From Galerina marginata (lineage: Eukaryota > Basidiomycota > Agaricomycetes > Agaricales > Galerinaceae), in the NCBI GenBank assembly GCA_023014335.1, contig JAECYW010000032.1, positions 471,315-535,314 of the forward strand: a DNA stretch of 64,000 nucleotides, read 5' to 3'. The first letter of the stretch is position 1; every line of letters begins with the position of its first letter. Below the pieces are notes generated by a model, which was not told the origin of the DNA, did not search any database, and saw only the letters and a list, made by a program, of their open reading frames with translations. Of this stretch, positions 34,404 through 48,491 are shown piece by piece. The position numbers were made by a program, and so were the translations under genes.

Positions 34404-37400
34404 TAATAATCTAAGTCGTCAACTGGTACTACCAGTTTGTTCCCGTTCCCGGGAACAGCTTTTCAGTGACGGGAACACAATGGGAACAGAATTATGGGTT
34501 CAGTGGAACATGTGGATGTCTATGGGAACATGTTTCTAAGTTTTATGGAACCAAAAATTGCTGAGAGGAACAATAACAACAGGTTTACATGTTTTGCACA
34601 GTATTATTTACATGACAGGAATACAACAGAAACAGAATCATAGTCCTAATAATCTAAGTCGTGAAGCAGGGACCCTTATTGCATGCTGGCATAGATGCCA
34701 AAGCCCTCATATGATATGTCAAAAATAAAATTAAAAAGGCACTGGCATCAGCTATATATGTTCCATGGCACTTTGGCATCCAATAACAGTGCCAAAAAGA
34801 TTAATTGAACTCGCTTTGGCATCTGATACATAAGATTCACAAAACCAAACAGATCTAATAATCTAAGTCATCAACTAGTCCTGCTAGTTGTGTTAAACGT
34901 AACAACTCCCACGGTAACAGATTCCTTAATAATCTAAGTCGTCAACTAGTCCTGCTAGTTGTGTTACACGTAACAACTCCCATGGTAACAGACGGTAACA
35001 GATTCCTGAGAGTTTAATAATCTAAGTCTTCAATAACACCTTGTTATTTGTTCCGTTCCGGGGAACAGCTTTTCAGTGACGGGAACACAATGGGAACAGA
35101 TTTCTTTAATAATATAAGTTGTCAATAACGAGGGGTTATTGAGTTACCCGTAACAACTCCCACGGTAACAGACGGTAACAGATTCCTGAGAGTTGAATAA
35201 TATAAGTCATCAACTGGTACTACCAGTTTGTTCCTGTTTTCGGGAACAGCTTTTCAGTGACGGGAACACAACGGGAACAGATCTTTGGGTTCAATGGAAC
35301 TTAGGGTTCCCTATGAGAACACGCAACATTTATCCTTTTTTTCTTTTCTTGGCTTCTGTAATTACTCAGCTGACCAACACGCTGATCAACATCTGCATGT
35401 TTTGTGAAACCAACAGCTTGATTCACATGTCTGTTCAATCTGAGATATCAGGGAGGGAAATTCAACAAGAATGCTTAGGCAACGCCTAAGCTGAAACCCT
35501 TGGCTTTTTTTTAAAAACTCCATCAAAAAGCCTTGCCGAGTCCGCACTTGCATACAGGTTGCCGGCGGTCGTCATCGGTTAGGTTCTGTTGTACAATTGC
35601 ATTGGGAAAAAAACAAGTTGCGTCTACAAAAATAAATAGGGCCCGACCAAAGACTGATATTCCGCACTGTCATTGGGAAACACGTATGTGGTGCAACTAT
35701 AAGTGAAATGGTGAAACTGAACTCAATCGTAGTGATTCATTTGCTTTTAGAACTAAGTATATCTCCAGGTATCTCTGAAAGTATCCAACGTTAATCCGAC
35801 TTGCTCTGTTTACTGTCATTTATATCAAAGTTCCATGGAACCAAAGACTTTTGATACTGCCTCCAGCTTCTGTTGGGTGGACTGGGTATGGGTATGAACC
35901 TTGCTTTTAGAGTCATCGACCTTTTGGAGCATCAAAATTGGAACGAAATTTCAACATCTTGTAATCACTCTTCCCGACACGTCAACCAACAAGCTTTAAT
36001 AATCTAAGTCGTGAAGCAGCAGTGCTTATTGCATGCCGGCATATATGCCACTGGCATCATATGACATGTCAAAAAAGTCTTACATTGAATGTAAATTCTG
36101 AAGCAGTTGGCGACAGTCACAACAAGGACTCCTTGTTTAATAGTGCTCTTGCCATCAAGAATCTCCAATCTGCATGTTCCGTGAAACTTGCGGATGCTAC
36201 TGCTATTAAAAATCATAGACTTGGTGACAGTTCACGTGGAAAGCTATTAATGGTCAAAAAAACATATGGCAATGATATCTGAAAGTTCCATGACATCTGT
36301 AAATTCCCGTCAGATGTCAGAGTCATTGATACTATCAGTAACTTGCATACTGCAGTTTATAATCAACTTGGTGAATCAGAATGCTTAGGCAACGCCTAAG
36401 CTGAGACCCTTGAATTTTCTATTGAAATCTCATCAAAAACCTTGCCGAGTCCGCACTTGCATACAGGTCACCGGCGGTCGTCATCGGTTAGGTTCTGTTG
36501 TACAATTGCGTTAAGAAAAAACAAGTTGCGTCTACAAAATAAATAGGGCCTAACCAAAGACTGATATTCCGCACCCTCACCAAGAAACACGTGTGTCATC
36601 CATAAGTTCCATGAAACCTGTAGATCCACGTCAGATGTCTACTTGGTCAAAGTATTGATCAAAAATTGTGTTAGAATGCTTGAGTGAATTCTGTTGAACT
36701 CCCGCAAACAGACCAGTGACTTTACGATGATTATGTAATCACTTTCCCCTTTGATATCTTCACTCCTGCGGGACAATCCTTGACTCGAGTCCTTCTTCCG
36801 AACCATCAAGTGAATTCCCGCAAACAAGTGAATTGACTTTATGTGGACGTGAGTTGTGTTTAAAGACTGATTTCTAAGTTCTGTGGAACCTACAGTTGAT
36901 TGGCAAGCAAGTTCTGTTGTACTCCCGCAAACAGTGAATGTCTTCACTCTGAGTGCGTTGAAATTGCGTCTACAGGGCAGAATTAAATACTGATACCAGG
37001 AAATAAGTTCTGTTGATACCAAGTCTGTAGATCCATGTCAGGTCAGAGTATTTGTATTAGAGTCTTCCTTTCCTTTGGTGATATACTTTCACAACTAGGA
37101 CTCCTAGTTTGATGGCGATGGCACCATCAAAATAAAGCAATATTCATGTTCCATGACACTTGCAGATCACTTTGCCATCAAACATTTTTTTTATCTCTTC
37201 GTTTCAAGCAACATCCAGATCTCTCTGCCATCGCATTGATGGCGCCATCATCACAAAAACAGGTTCCAAAGTACTTGCAGATTACTTTGCCATCGGGATC
37301 CATCAAATAAACAGGTTCTGATATTCTGCATCTTCATCAGGAAATGCGTGTGATCTGGAAGTTCCATGACACCTGTAGATCTACGTGAGTCATTGGTACA

Positions 37401-37804
37401 TAAGAGTGCTTAGGCAACGCCTAAGCTGAGACCCTTGGCTTTTTAAATTGAAAACCCATCAAAAACCTTGCCGAGTCCGCACTTGCGTCCAGGTGGCCGG
37501 CGGTCGTCATCGGTTAGGTTCTGTTGTACAATTGCGTTGGGAAAAAAACAAGTTGCATCTAGAAAAATAAATAAGGCCCAACCAAAGACTGATATTCCGC
37601 ACCCTTACCAGGAAACGCGTGTGTCATCCGTAAGTTCCATGAAACCTGTAGATCCACGTCAGTTGATCAAAAATTGTATTAGAGTATTCTCTATGTAATC
37701 AATTTCCCATTTGAGTCCTTCTTCCCAAGTTCTGTAGAACCATCAGTTATTGGCGAGCAAATTCTATTGGACTCCCGCAAACAAGTGAATTGACTTTACG
37801 TGGA
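34404..37804. repeat. array unit 6 (full)
   Basis: Full length, G variant. Confidence 0.95.
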
Positions 37805-39752
37805 TAATAATCTAAGTCGTCAACTGGTACTACCAGTTTGTTCCCGTTCCCGGGAACAGCTTTTCAGTGACGGGAACACAATGGGAACAGAATTATGGGT
37901 TCAGTGGAACATGTGGATGTCTATGGGAACATGTTTCTAAGTTTTATGGAACCAAAAATTGCTGAGAGGAACAATAACAACAGGTTTACATGTTTTGCAC
38001 AGTATTATTTACATGACAGGAATACAACAGAAACAGAATCATAGTCCTAATAATCTAAGTCGTGAAGCAGGGACCCTTATTGCATGCTGGCATAGATGCC
38101 AAAGCCCTCATATGATATGTCAAAAATAAAATTAAAAAGGCACTGGCATCAGCTATATATGTTCCATGGCACTTTGGCATCCAATAACAGTGCCAAAAAG
38201 ATTAATTGAACTCGCTTTGGCATCTGATACATAAGATTCACAAAACCAAACAGATCTAATAATCTAAGTCATCAACTAGTCCTGCTAGTTGTGTTAAACG
38301 TAACAACTCCCACGGTAACAGATTCCTTAATAATCTAAGTCGTCAACTAGTCCTGCTAGTTGTGTTACACGTAACAACTCCCATGGTAACAGACGGTAAC
38401 AGATTCCTGAGAGTTTAATAATCTAAGTCTTCAATAACACCTTGTTATTTGTTCCGTTCCGGGGAACAGCTTTTCAGTGACGGGAACACAATGGGAACAG
38501 ATTTCTTTAATAATATAAGTTGTCAATAACGAGGGGTTATTGAGTTACCCGTAACAACTCCCACGGTAACAGACGGTAACAGATTCCTGAGAGTTGAATA
38601 ATATAAGTCATCAACTGGTACTACCAGTTTGTTCCTGTTTTCGGGAACAGCTTTTCAGTGACGGGAACACAACGGGAACAGATCTTTGGGTTCAATGGAA
38701 CTTAGGGTTCCCTATGAGAACACGCAACATTTATCCTTTTTTTCTTTTCTTGGCTTCTGTAATTACTCAGCTGACCAACACGCTGATCAACATCTGCATG
38801 TTTTGTGAAACCAACAGCTTGATTCACATGTCTGTTCAATCTGAGATATCAGGGAGGGAAATTCAACAAGAATGCTTAGGCAACGCCTAAGCTAAAACCC
38901 TTGGCTTTTTTTTAAAAACTCCATCAAAAAGCCTTGCCGAGTCCGCACTTGCATACAGGTTGCCGGCGGTCGTCATCGGTTAGGTTCTGTTGTACAATTG
39001 CATTGGGAAAAAAACAAGTTGCGTCTACAAAAATAAATAGGGCCCGACCAAAGACTGATATTCCGCACTGTCATTGGGAAACACGTATGTGGTGCAACTA
39101 TAAGTGAAATGGTGAAACTGAACTCAATCGTAGTGATTCATTTGCTTTTAGAACTAAGTATATCTCCAGGTATCTCTGAAAGTATCCAACGTTAATCCGA
39201 CTTGCTCTGTTTACTGTCATTTATATCAAAGTTCCATGGAACCAAAGACTTTTGATACTGCCTCCAGCTTCTGTTGGGTGGACTGGGTATGGGTATGAAC
39301 CTTGCTTTTAGAGTCATCGACCTTTTGGAGCATCAAAATTGGAACGAAATTTCAACATCTTGTAATCACTCTTCCCGACACGTCAACCAACAAGCTTTAA
39401 TAATCTAAGTCGTGAAGCAGCAGTGCTTATTGCATGCCGGCATATATGCCACTGGCATCATATGACATGTCAAAAAAGTCTTACATTGAATGTAAATTCT
39501 GAAGCAGTTGGCGACAGTCACAACAAGGACTCCTTGTTTAATAGTGCTCTTGCCATCAAGAATCTCCAATCTGCATGTTCCGTGAAACTTGCGGATGCTA
39601 CTGCTATTAAAAATCATAGACTTGGTGACAGTTCACGTGGAAAGCTATTAATGGTCAAAAAAACATATGGCAATGATATCTGAAAGTTCCATGACATCTG
39701 TAAATTCCCGTCAGATGTCAGAGTCATTGATACTATCAGTAACTTGCATACT
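37805..39752. repeat. array unit 7 (1948 bp, 3'-truncated before segment X)
   Basis: Ends at CTTGCATACT; A variant. Joined to segment X. Confidence 0.95.
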
Positions 39753-40008
39753 AGCCCTATGGACGCGTATGAAAAATCCTTCGTTTCAGACCACCAAAGG
39801 CGTGGGAAATAAAATAATCTGATCGGAGATTCAAATTTCTTGGCATCAAATACCCCCCCTCAACATTTTACATCGAGAGAATCCGTCCAGTATAGCCCAA
39901 GATATGGCTATTACAGTTTTTTTGTCCTCCATTTTGTCCTCCATATTTGTCCTCCGTTTTCCGCCATTTCCGTCCTTTGTCCGCCCTGTCCTTCCCGGAA
40001 GGACGTCC
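39753..40008. repeat. segment X, copy 1 (256 bp)
   Basis: Sequence not found in the other units. It starts AGCCCTATGGACGCG, has several GTCCTCC/GTCCKCC motifs and ends with the near-perfect hairpin GTCCTTCCCGGAAGGAC just before a new module start. Probably the end of a different mobile element captured by the array. Confidence 0.9.
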
Positions 40009-42886
40009 TAATAATCTAAGTCGTCAACTAGTCCTGCTAGTTGTGTTACACGTAACAACTCCCATGGTAACAGACGGTAACAGATTCCTGAGAGTTTAAT
40101 AATCTAAGTCTTCAATAACACCTTGTTATTTGTTCCGTTCCGGGGAACAGCTTTTCAGTGACGGGAACACAATGGGAACAGATTTCTTTAATAATATAAG
40201 TTGTCAATAACGAGGGGTTATTGAGTTACCCGTAACAACTCCCACGGTAACAGACGGTAACAGATTCCTGAGAGTTGAATAATATAAGTCATCAACTGGT
40301 ACTACCAGTTTGTTCCTGTTTTCGGGAACAGCTTTTCAGTGACGGGAACACAACGGGAACAGATCTTTGGGTTCAATGGAACTTAGGGTTCCCTATGAGA
40401 ACACGCAACATTTATCCTTTTTTTCTTTTCTTGGCTTCTGTAATTACTCAGCTGACCAACACGCTGATCAACATCTGCATGTTTTGTGAAACCAACAGCT
40501 TGATTCACATGTCTGTTCAATCTGAGATATCAGGGAGGGAAATTCAACAAGAATGCTTAGGCAACGCCTAAGCTGAAACCCTTGGCTTTTTTTTAAAAAC
40601 TCCATCAAAAAGCCTTGCCGAGTCCGCACTTGCATACAGGTTGCCGGCGGTCGTCATCGGTTAGGTTCTGTTGTACAATTGCATTGGGAAAAAAACAAGT
40701 TGCGTCTACAAAAATAAATAGGGCCCGACCAAAGACTGATATTCCGCACTGTCATTGGGAAACACGTATGTGGTGCAACTATAAGTGAAATGGTGAAACT
40801 GAACTCAATCGTAGTGATTCATTTGCTTTTAGAACTAAGTATATCTCCAGGTATCTCTGAAAGTATCCAACGTTAATCCGACTTGCTCTGTTTACTGTCA
40901 TTTATATCAAAGTTCCATGGAACCAAAGACTTTTGATACTGCCTCCAGCTTCTGTTGGGTGGACTGGGTATGGGTATGAACCTTGCTTTTAGAGTCATCG
41001 ACCTTTTGGAGCATCAAAATTGGAACGAAATTTCAACATCTTGTAATCACTCTTCCCGACACGTCAACCAACAAGCTTTAATAATCTAAGTCGTGAAGCA
41101 GCAGTGCTTATTGCATGCCGGCATATATGCCACTGGCATCATATGACATGTCAAAAAAGTCTTACATTGAATGTAAATTCTGAAGCAGTTGGCGACAGTC
41201 ACAACAAGGACTCCTTGTTTAATAGTGCTCTTGCCATCAAGAATCTCCAATCTGCATGTTCCGTGAAACTTGCGGATGCTACTGCTATTAAAAATCATAG
41301 ACTTGGTGACAGTTCACGTGGAAAGCTATTAATGGTCAAAAAAACATATGGCAATGATATCTGAAAGTTCCATGACATCTGTAAATTCCCGTCAGATGTC
41401 AGAGTCATTGATACTATCAGTAACTTGCATACTGCAGTTTATAATCAACTTGGTGAATCAGAATGCTTAGGCAACGCCTAAGCTGAGACCCTTGAATTTT
41501 CTATTGAAATCTCATCAAAAACCTTGCCGAGTCCGCACTTGCATACAGGTCACCGGCGGTCGTCATCGGTTAGGTTCTGTTGTACAATTGCGTTAAGAAA
41601 AAACAAGTTGCGTCTACAAAATAAATAGGGCCTAACCAAAGACTGATATTCCGCACCCTCACCAAGAAACACGTGTGTCATCCATAAGTTCCATGAAACC
41701 TGTAGATCCACGTCAGATGTCTACTTGGTCAAAGTATTGATCAAAAATTGTGTTAGAATGCTTGAGTGAATTCTGTTGAACTCCCGCAAACAGACCAGTG
41801 ACTTTACGATGATTATGTAATCACTTTCCCCTTTGATATCTTCACTCCTGCGGGACAATCCTTGACTCGAGTCCTTCTTCCGAACCATCAAGTGAATTCC
41901 CGCAAACAAGTGAATTGACTTTATGTGGACGTGAGTTGTGTTTAAAGACTGATTTCTAAGTTCTGTGGAACCTACAGTTGATTGGCAAGCAAGTTCTGTT
42001 GTACTCCCGCAAACAGTGAATGTCTTCACTCTGAGTGCGTTGAAATTGCGTCTACAGGGCAGAATTAAATACTGATACCAGGAAATAAGTTCTGTTGATA
42101 CCAAGTCTGTAGATCCATGTCAGGTCAGAGTATTTGTATTAGAGTCTTCCTTTCCTTTGGTGATATACTTTCACAACTAGGACTCCTAGTTTGATGGCGA
42201 TGGCACCATCAAAATAAAGCAATATTCATGTTCCATGACACTTGCAGATCACTTTGCCATCAAACATTTTTTTTATCTCTTCGTTTCAAGCAACATCCAG
42301 ATCTCTCTGCCATCGCATTGATGGCGCCATCATCACAAAAACAGGTTCCAAAGTACTTGCAGATTACTTTGCCATCGGGATCCATCAAATAAACAGGTTC
42401 TGATATTCTGCATCTTCATCAGGAAATGCGTGTGATCTGGAAGTTCCATGACACCTGTAGATCTACGTGAGTCATTGGTACATAAGAGTGCTTAGGCAAC
42501 GCCTAAGCTGAGACCCTTGGCTTTTTAAATTGAAAACCCATCAAAAACCTTGCCGAGTCCGCACTTGCGTCCAGGTGGCCGGCGGTCGTCATCGGTTAGG
42601 TTCTGTTGTACAATTGCGTTGGGAAAAAAACAAGTTGCATCTAGAAAAATAAATAAGGCCCAACCAAAGACTGATATTCCGCACCCTTACCAGGAAACGC
42701 GTGTGTCATCCGTAAGTTCCATGAAACCTGTAGATCCACGTCAGTTGATCAAAAATTGTATTAGAGTATTCTCTATGTAATCAATTTCCCATTTGAGTCC
42801 TTCTTCCCAAGTTCTGTAGAACCATCAGTTATTGGCGAGCAAATTCTATTGGACTCCCGCAAACAAGTGAATTGACTTTACGTGGA
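40009..42886. repeat. array unit 8 (2878 bp, begins at module S4)
   Basis: Lacks modules S1-S3 (523 bp) and starts at S4, otherwise complete. G variant. Confidence 0.95.
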
Positions 42887-45800
42887 TAATAATCTAAGTC
42901 GTCAACTGGTACTACCAGTTTGTTCCCGTTCCCGGGAACAGCTTTTCAGTGACGGGAACACAATGGGAACAGAATTATGGGTTCAGTGGAACATGTGGAT
43001 GTCTATGGGAACATGTTTCTAAGTTTTATGGAACCAAAAATTGCTGAGAGGAACAATAACAACAGGTTTACATGTTTTGCACAGTATTATTTACATGACA
43101 GGAATACAACAGAAACAGAATCATAGTCCTAATAATCTAAGTCGTGAAGCAGGGACCCTTATTGCATGCTGGCATAGATGCCAAAGCCCTCATATGATAT
43201 GTCAAAAATAAAATTAAAAAGGCACTGGCATCAGCTATATATGTTCCATGGCACTTTGGCATCCAATAACAGTGCCAAAAAGATTAATTGAACTCGCTTT
43301 GGCATCTGATACATAAGATTCACAAAACCAAACAGATCTAATAATCTAAGTCATCAACTAGTCCTGCTAGTTGTGTTAAACGTAACAACTCCCACGGTAA
43401 CAGATTCCTTAATAATCTAAGTCGTCAACTAGTCCTGCTAGTTGTGTTACACGTAACAACTCCCATGGTAACAGACGGTAACAGATTCCTGAGAGTTTAA
43501 TAATCTAAGTCTTCAATAACACCTTGTTATTTGTTCCGTTCCGGGGAACAGCTTTTCAGTGACGGGAACACAATGGGAACAGATTTCTTTAATAATATAA
43601 GTTGTCAATAACGAGGGGTTATTGAGTTACCCGTAACAACTCCCACGGTAACAGACGGTAACAGATTCCTGAGAGTTGAATAATATAAGTCATCAACTGG
43701 TACTACCAGTTTGTTCCTGTTTTCGGGAACAGCTTTTCAGTGACGGGAACACAACGGGAACAGATCTTTGGGTTCAATGGAACTTAGGGTTCCCTATGAG
43801 AACACGCAACATTTATCCTTTTTTTCTTTTCTTGGCTTCTGTAATTACTCAGCTGACCAACACGCTGATCAACATCTGCATGTTTTGTGAAACCAACAGC
43901 TTGATTCACATGTCTGTTCAATCTGAGATATCAGGGAGGGAAATTCAACAAGAATGCTTAGGCAACGCCTAAGCTAAAACCCTTGGCTTTTTTTTAAAAA
44001 CTCCATCAAAAAGCCTTGCCGAGTCCGCACTTGCATACAGGTTGCCGGCGGTCGTCATCGGTTAGGTTCTGTTGTACAATTGCATTGGGAAAAAAACAAG
44101 TTGCGTCTACAAAAATAAATAGGGCCCGACCAAAGACTGATATTCCGCACTGTCATTGGGAAACACGTATGTGGTGCAACTATAAGTGAAATGGTGAAAC
44201 TGAACTCAATCGTAGTGATTCATTTGCTTTTAGAACTAAGTATATCTCCAGGTATCTCTGAAAGTATCCAACGTTAATCCGACTTGCTCTGTTTACTGTC
44301 ATTTATATCAAAGTTCCATGGAACCAAAGACTTTTGATACTGCCTCCAGCTTCTGTTGGGTGGACTGGGTATGGGTATGAACCTTGCTTTTAGAGTCATC
44401 GACCTTTTGGAGCATCAAAATTGGAACGAAATTTCAACATCTTGTAATCACTCTTCCCGACACGTCAACCAACAAGCTTTAATAATCTAAGTCGTGAAGC
44501 AGCAGTGCTTATTGCATGCCGGCATATATGCCACTGGCATCATATGACATGTCAAAAAAGTCTTACATTGAATGTAAATTCTGAAGCAGTTGGCGACAGT
44601 CACAACAAGGACTCCTTGTTTAATAGTGCTCTTGCCATCAAGAATCTCCAATCTGCATGTTCCGTGAAACTTGCGGATGCTACTGCTATTAAAAATCATA
44701 GACTTGGTGACAGTTCACGTGGAAAGCTATTAATGGTCAAAAAAACATATGGCAATGATATCTGAAAGTTCCATGACATCTGTAAATTCCCGTCAGATGT
44801 CAGAGTCATTGATACTATCAGTAACTTGCATACTGCAGTTTATAATCAACTTGGTGAATCAGAATGCTTAGGCAACGCCTAAGCTGAGACCCTTGAATTT
44901 TCTATTGAAATCTCATCAAAAACCTTGCCGAGTCCGCACTTGCATACAGGTCACCGGCGGTCGTCATCGGTTAGGTTCTGTTGTACAATTGCGTTAAGAA
45001 AAAACAAGTTGCGTCTACAAAATAAATAGGGCCTAACCAAAGACTGATATTCCGCACCCTCACCAAGAAACACGTGTGTCATCCATAAGTTCCATGAAAC
45101 CTGTAGATCCACGTCAGATGTCTACTTGGTCAAAGTATTGATCAAAAATTGTGTTAGAATGCTTGAGTGAATTCTGTTGAACTCCCGCAAACAGACCAGT
45201 GACTTTACGATGATTATGTAATCACTTTCCCCTTTGATATCTTCACTCCTGCGGGACAATCCTTGACTCGAGTCCTTCTTCCGAACCATCAAGTGAATTC
45301 CCGCAAACAAGTGAATTGACTTTATGTGGACGTGAGTTGTGTTTAAAGACTGATTTCTAAGTTCTGTGGAACCTACAGTTGATTGGCAAGCAAGTTCTGT
45401 TGTACTCCCGCAAACAGTGAATGTCTTCACTCTGAGTGCGTTGAAATTGCGTCTACAGGGCAGAATTAAATACTGATACCAGGAAATAAGTTCTGTTGAT
45501 ACCAAGTCTGTAGATCCATGTCAGGTCAGAGTATTTGTATTAGAGTCTTCCTTTCCTTTGGTGATATACTTTCACAACTAGGACTCCTAGTTTGATGGCG
45601 ATGGCACCATCAAAATAAAGCAATATTCATGTTCCATGACACTTGCAGATCACTTTGCCATCAAACATTTTTTTTATCTCTTCGTTTCAAGCAACATCCA
45701 GATCTCTCTGCCATCGCATTGATGGCGCCATCATCACAAAAACAGGTTCCAAAGTACTTGCAGATTACTTTGCCATCGGGATCCATCAAATAAACAGGTT

Positions 45801-46287
45801 CTGATATTCTGCATCTTCATCAGGAAATGCGTGTGATCTGGAAGTTCCATGACACCTGTAGATCTACGTGAGTCATTGGTACATAAGAGTGCTTAGGCAA
45901 CGCCTAAGCTGAGACCCTTGGCTTTTTAAATTGAAAACCCATCAAAAACCTTGCCGAGTCCGCACTTGCGTCCAGGTGGCCGGCGGTCGTCATCGGTTAG
46001 GTTCTGTTGTACAATTGCGTTGGGAAAAAAACAAGTTGCATCTAGAAAAATAAATAAGGCCCAACCAAAGACTGATATTCCGCACCCTTACCAGGAAACG
46101 CGTGTGTCATCCGTAAGTTCCATGAAACCTGTAGATCCACGTCAGTTGATCAAAAATTGTATTAGAGTATTCTCTATGTAATCAATTTCCCATTTGAGTC
46201 CTTCTTCCCAAGTTCTGTAGAACCATCAGTTATTGGCGAGCAAATTCTATTGGACTCCCGCAAACAAGTGAATTGACTTTACGTGGA
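42887..46287. repeat. array unit 9 (full)
   Basis: Full 3401-bp unit, A variant. Confidence 0.95.
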
Positions 46288-48235
46288 TAATAATCTAAGT
46301 CGTCAACTGGTACTACCAGTTTGTTCCCGTTCCCGGGAACAGCTTTTCAGTGACGGGAACACAATGGGAACAGAATTATGGGTTCAGTGGAACATGTGGA
46401 TGTCTATGGGAACATGTTTCTAAGTTTTATGGAACCAAAAATTGCTGAGAGGAACAATAACAACAGGTTTACATGTTTTGCACAGTATTATTTACATGAC
46501 AGGAATACAACAGAAACAGAATCATAGTCCTAATAATCTAAGTCGTGAAGCAGGGACCCTTATTGCATGCTGGCATAGATGCCAAAGCCCTCATATGATA
46601 TGTCAAAAATAAAATTAAAAAGGCACTGGCATCAGCTATATATGTTCCATGGCACTTTGGCATCCAATAACAGTGCCAAAAAGATTAATTGAACTCGCTT
46701 TGGCATCTGATACATAAGATTCACAAAACCAAACAGATCTAATAATCTAAGTCATCAACTAGTCCTGCTAGTTGTGTTAAACGTAACAACTCCCACGGTA
46801 ACAGATTCCTTAATAATCTAAGTCGTCAACTAGTCCTGCTAGTTGTGTTACACGTAACAACTCCCATGGTAACAGACGGTAACAGATTCCTGAGAGTTTA
46901 ATAATCTAAGTCTTCAATAACACCTTGTTATTTGTTCCGTTCCGGGGAACAGCTTTTCAGTGACGGGAACACAATGGGAACAGATTTCTTTAATAATATA
47001 AGTTGTCAATAACGAGGGGTTATTGAGTTACCCGTAACAACTCCCACGGTAACAGACGGTAACAGATTCCTGAGAGTTGAATAATATAAGTCATCAACTG
47101 GTACTACCAGTTTGTTCCTGTTTTCGGGAACAGCTTTTCAGTGACGGGAACACAACGGGAACAGATCTTTGGGTTCAATGGAACTTAGGGTTCCCTATGA
47201 GAACACGCAACATTTATCCTTTTTTTCTTTTCTTGGCTTCTGTAATTACTCAGCTGACCAACACGCTGATCAACATCTGCATGTTTTGTGAAACCAACAG
47301 CTTGATTCACATGTCTGTTCAATCTGAGATATCAGGGAGGGAAATTCAACAAGAATGCTTAGGCAACGCCTAAGCTAAAACCCTTGGCTTTTTTTTAAAA
47401 ACTCCATCAAAAAGCCTTGCCGAGTCCGCACTTGCATACAGGTTGCCGGCGGTCGTCATCGGTTAGGTTCTGTTGTACAATTGCATTGGGAAAAAAACAA
47501 GTTGCGTCTACAAAAATAAATAGGGCCCGACCAAAGACTGATATTCCGCACTGTCATTGGGAAACACGTATGTGGTGCAACTATAAGTGAAATGGTGAAA
47601 CTGAACTCAATCGTAGTGATTCATTTGCTTTTAGAACTAAGTATATCTCCAGGTATCTCTGAAAGTATCCAACGTTAATCCGACTTGCTCTGTTTACTGT
47701 CATTTATATCAAAGTTCCATGGAACCAAAGACTTTTGATACTGCCTCCAGCTTCTGTTGGGTGGACTGGGTATGGGTATGAACCTTGCTTTTAGAGTCAT
47801 CGACCTTTTGGAGCATCAAAATTGGAACGAAATTTCAACATCTTGTAATCACTCTTCCCGACACGTCAACCAACAAGCTTTAATAATCTAAGTCGTGAAG
47901 CAGCAGTGCTTATTGCATGCCGGCATATATGCCACTGGCATCATATGACATGTCAAAAAAGTCTTACATTGAATGTAAATTCTGAAGCAGTTGGCGACAG
48001 TCACAACAAGGACTCCTTGTTTAATAGTGCTCTTGCCATCAAGAATCTCCAATCTGCATGTTCCGTGAAACTTGCGGATGCTACTGCTATTAAAAATCAT
48101 AGACTTGGTGACAGTTCACGTGGAAAGCTATTAATGGTCAAAAAAACATATGGCAATGATATCTGAAAGTTCCATGACATCTGTAAATTCCCGTCAGATG
48201 TCAGAGTCATTGATACTATCAGTAACTTGCATACT
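46288..48235. repeat. array unit 10 (truncated before segment X)
   Basis: Same as unit 7, A variant. Confidence 0.95.
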
Positions 48236-48491
48236 AGCCCTATGGACGCGTATGAAAAATCCTTCGTTTCAGACCACCAAAGGCGTGGGAAATAAAATAA
48301 TCTGATCGGAGATTCAAATTTCTTGGCATCAAATACCCCCCCTCAACATTTTACATCGAGAGAATCCGTCCAGTATAGCCCAAGATATGGCTATTACAGT
48401 TTTTTTGTCCTCCATTTTGTCCTCCATATTTGTCCTCCGTTTTCCGCCATTTCCGTCCTTTGTCCGCCCTGTCCTTCCCGGAAGGACGTCC
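48236..48491. repeat. segment X, copy 2
   Basis: Same 256-bp segment with the same two junctions as copy 1. Confidence 0.9.
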
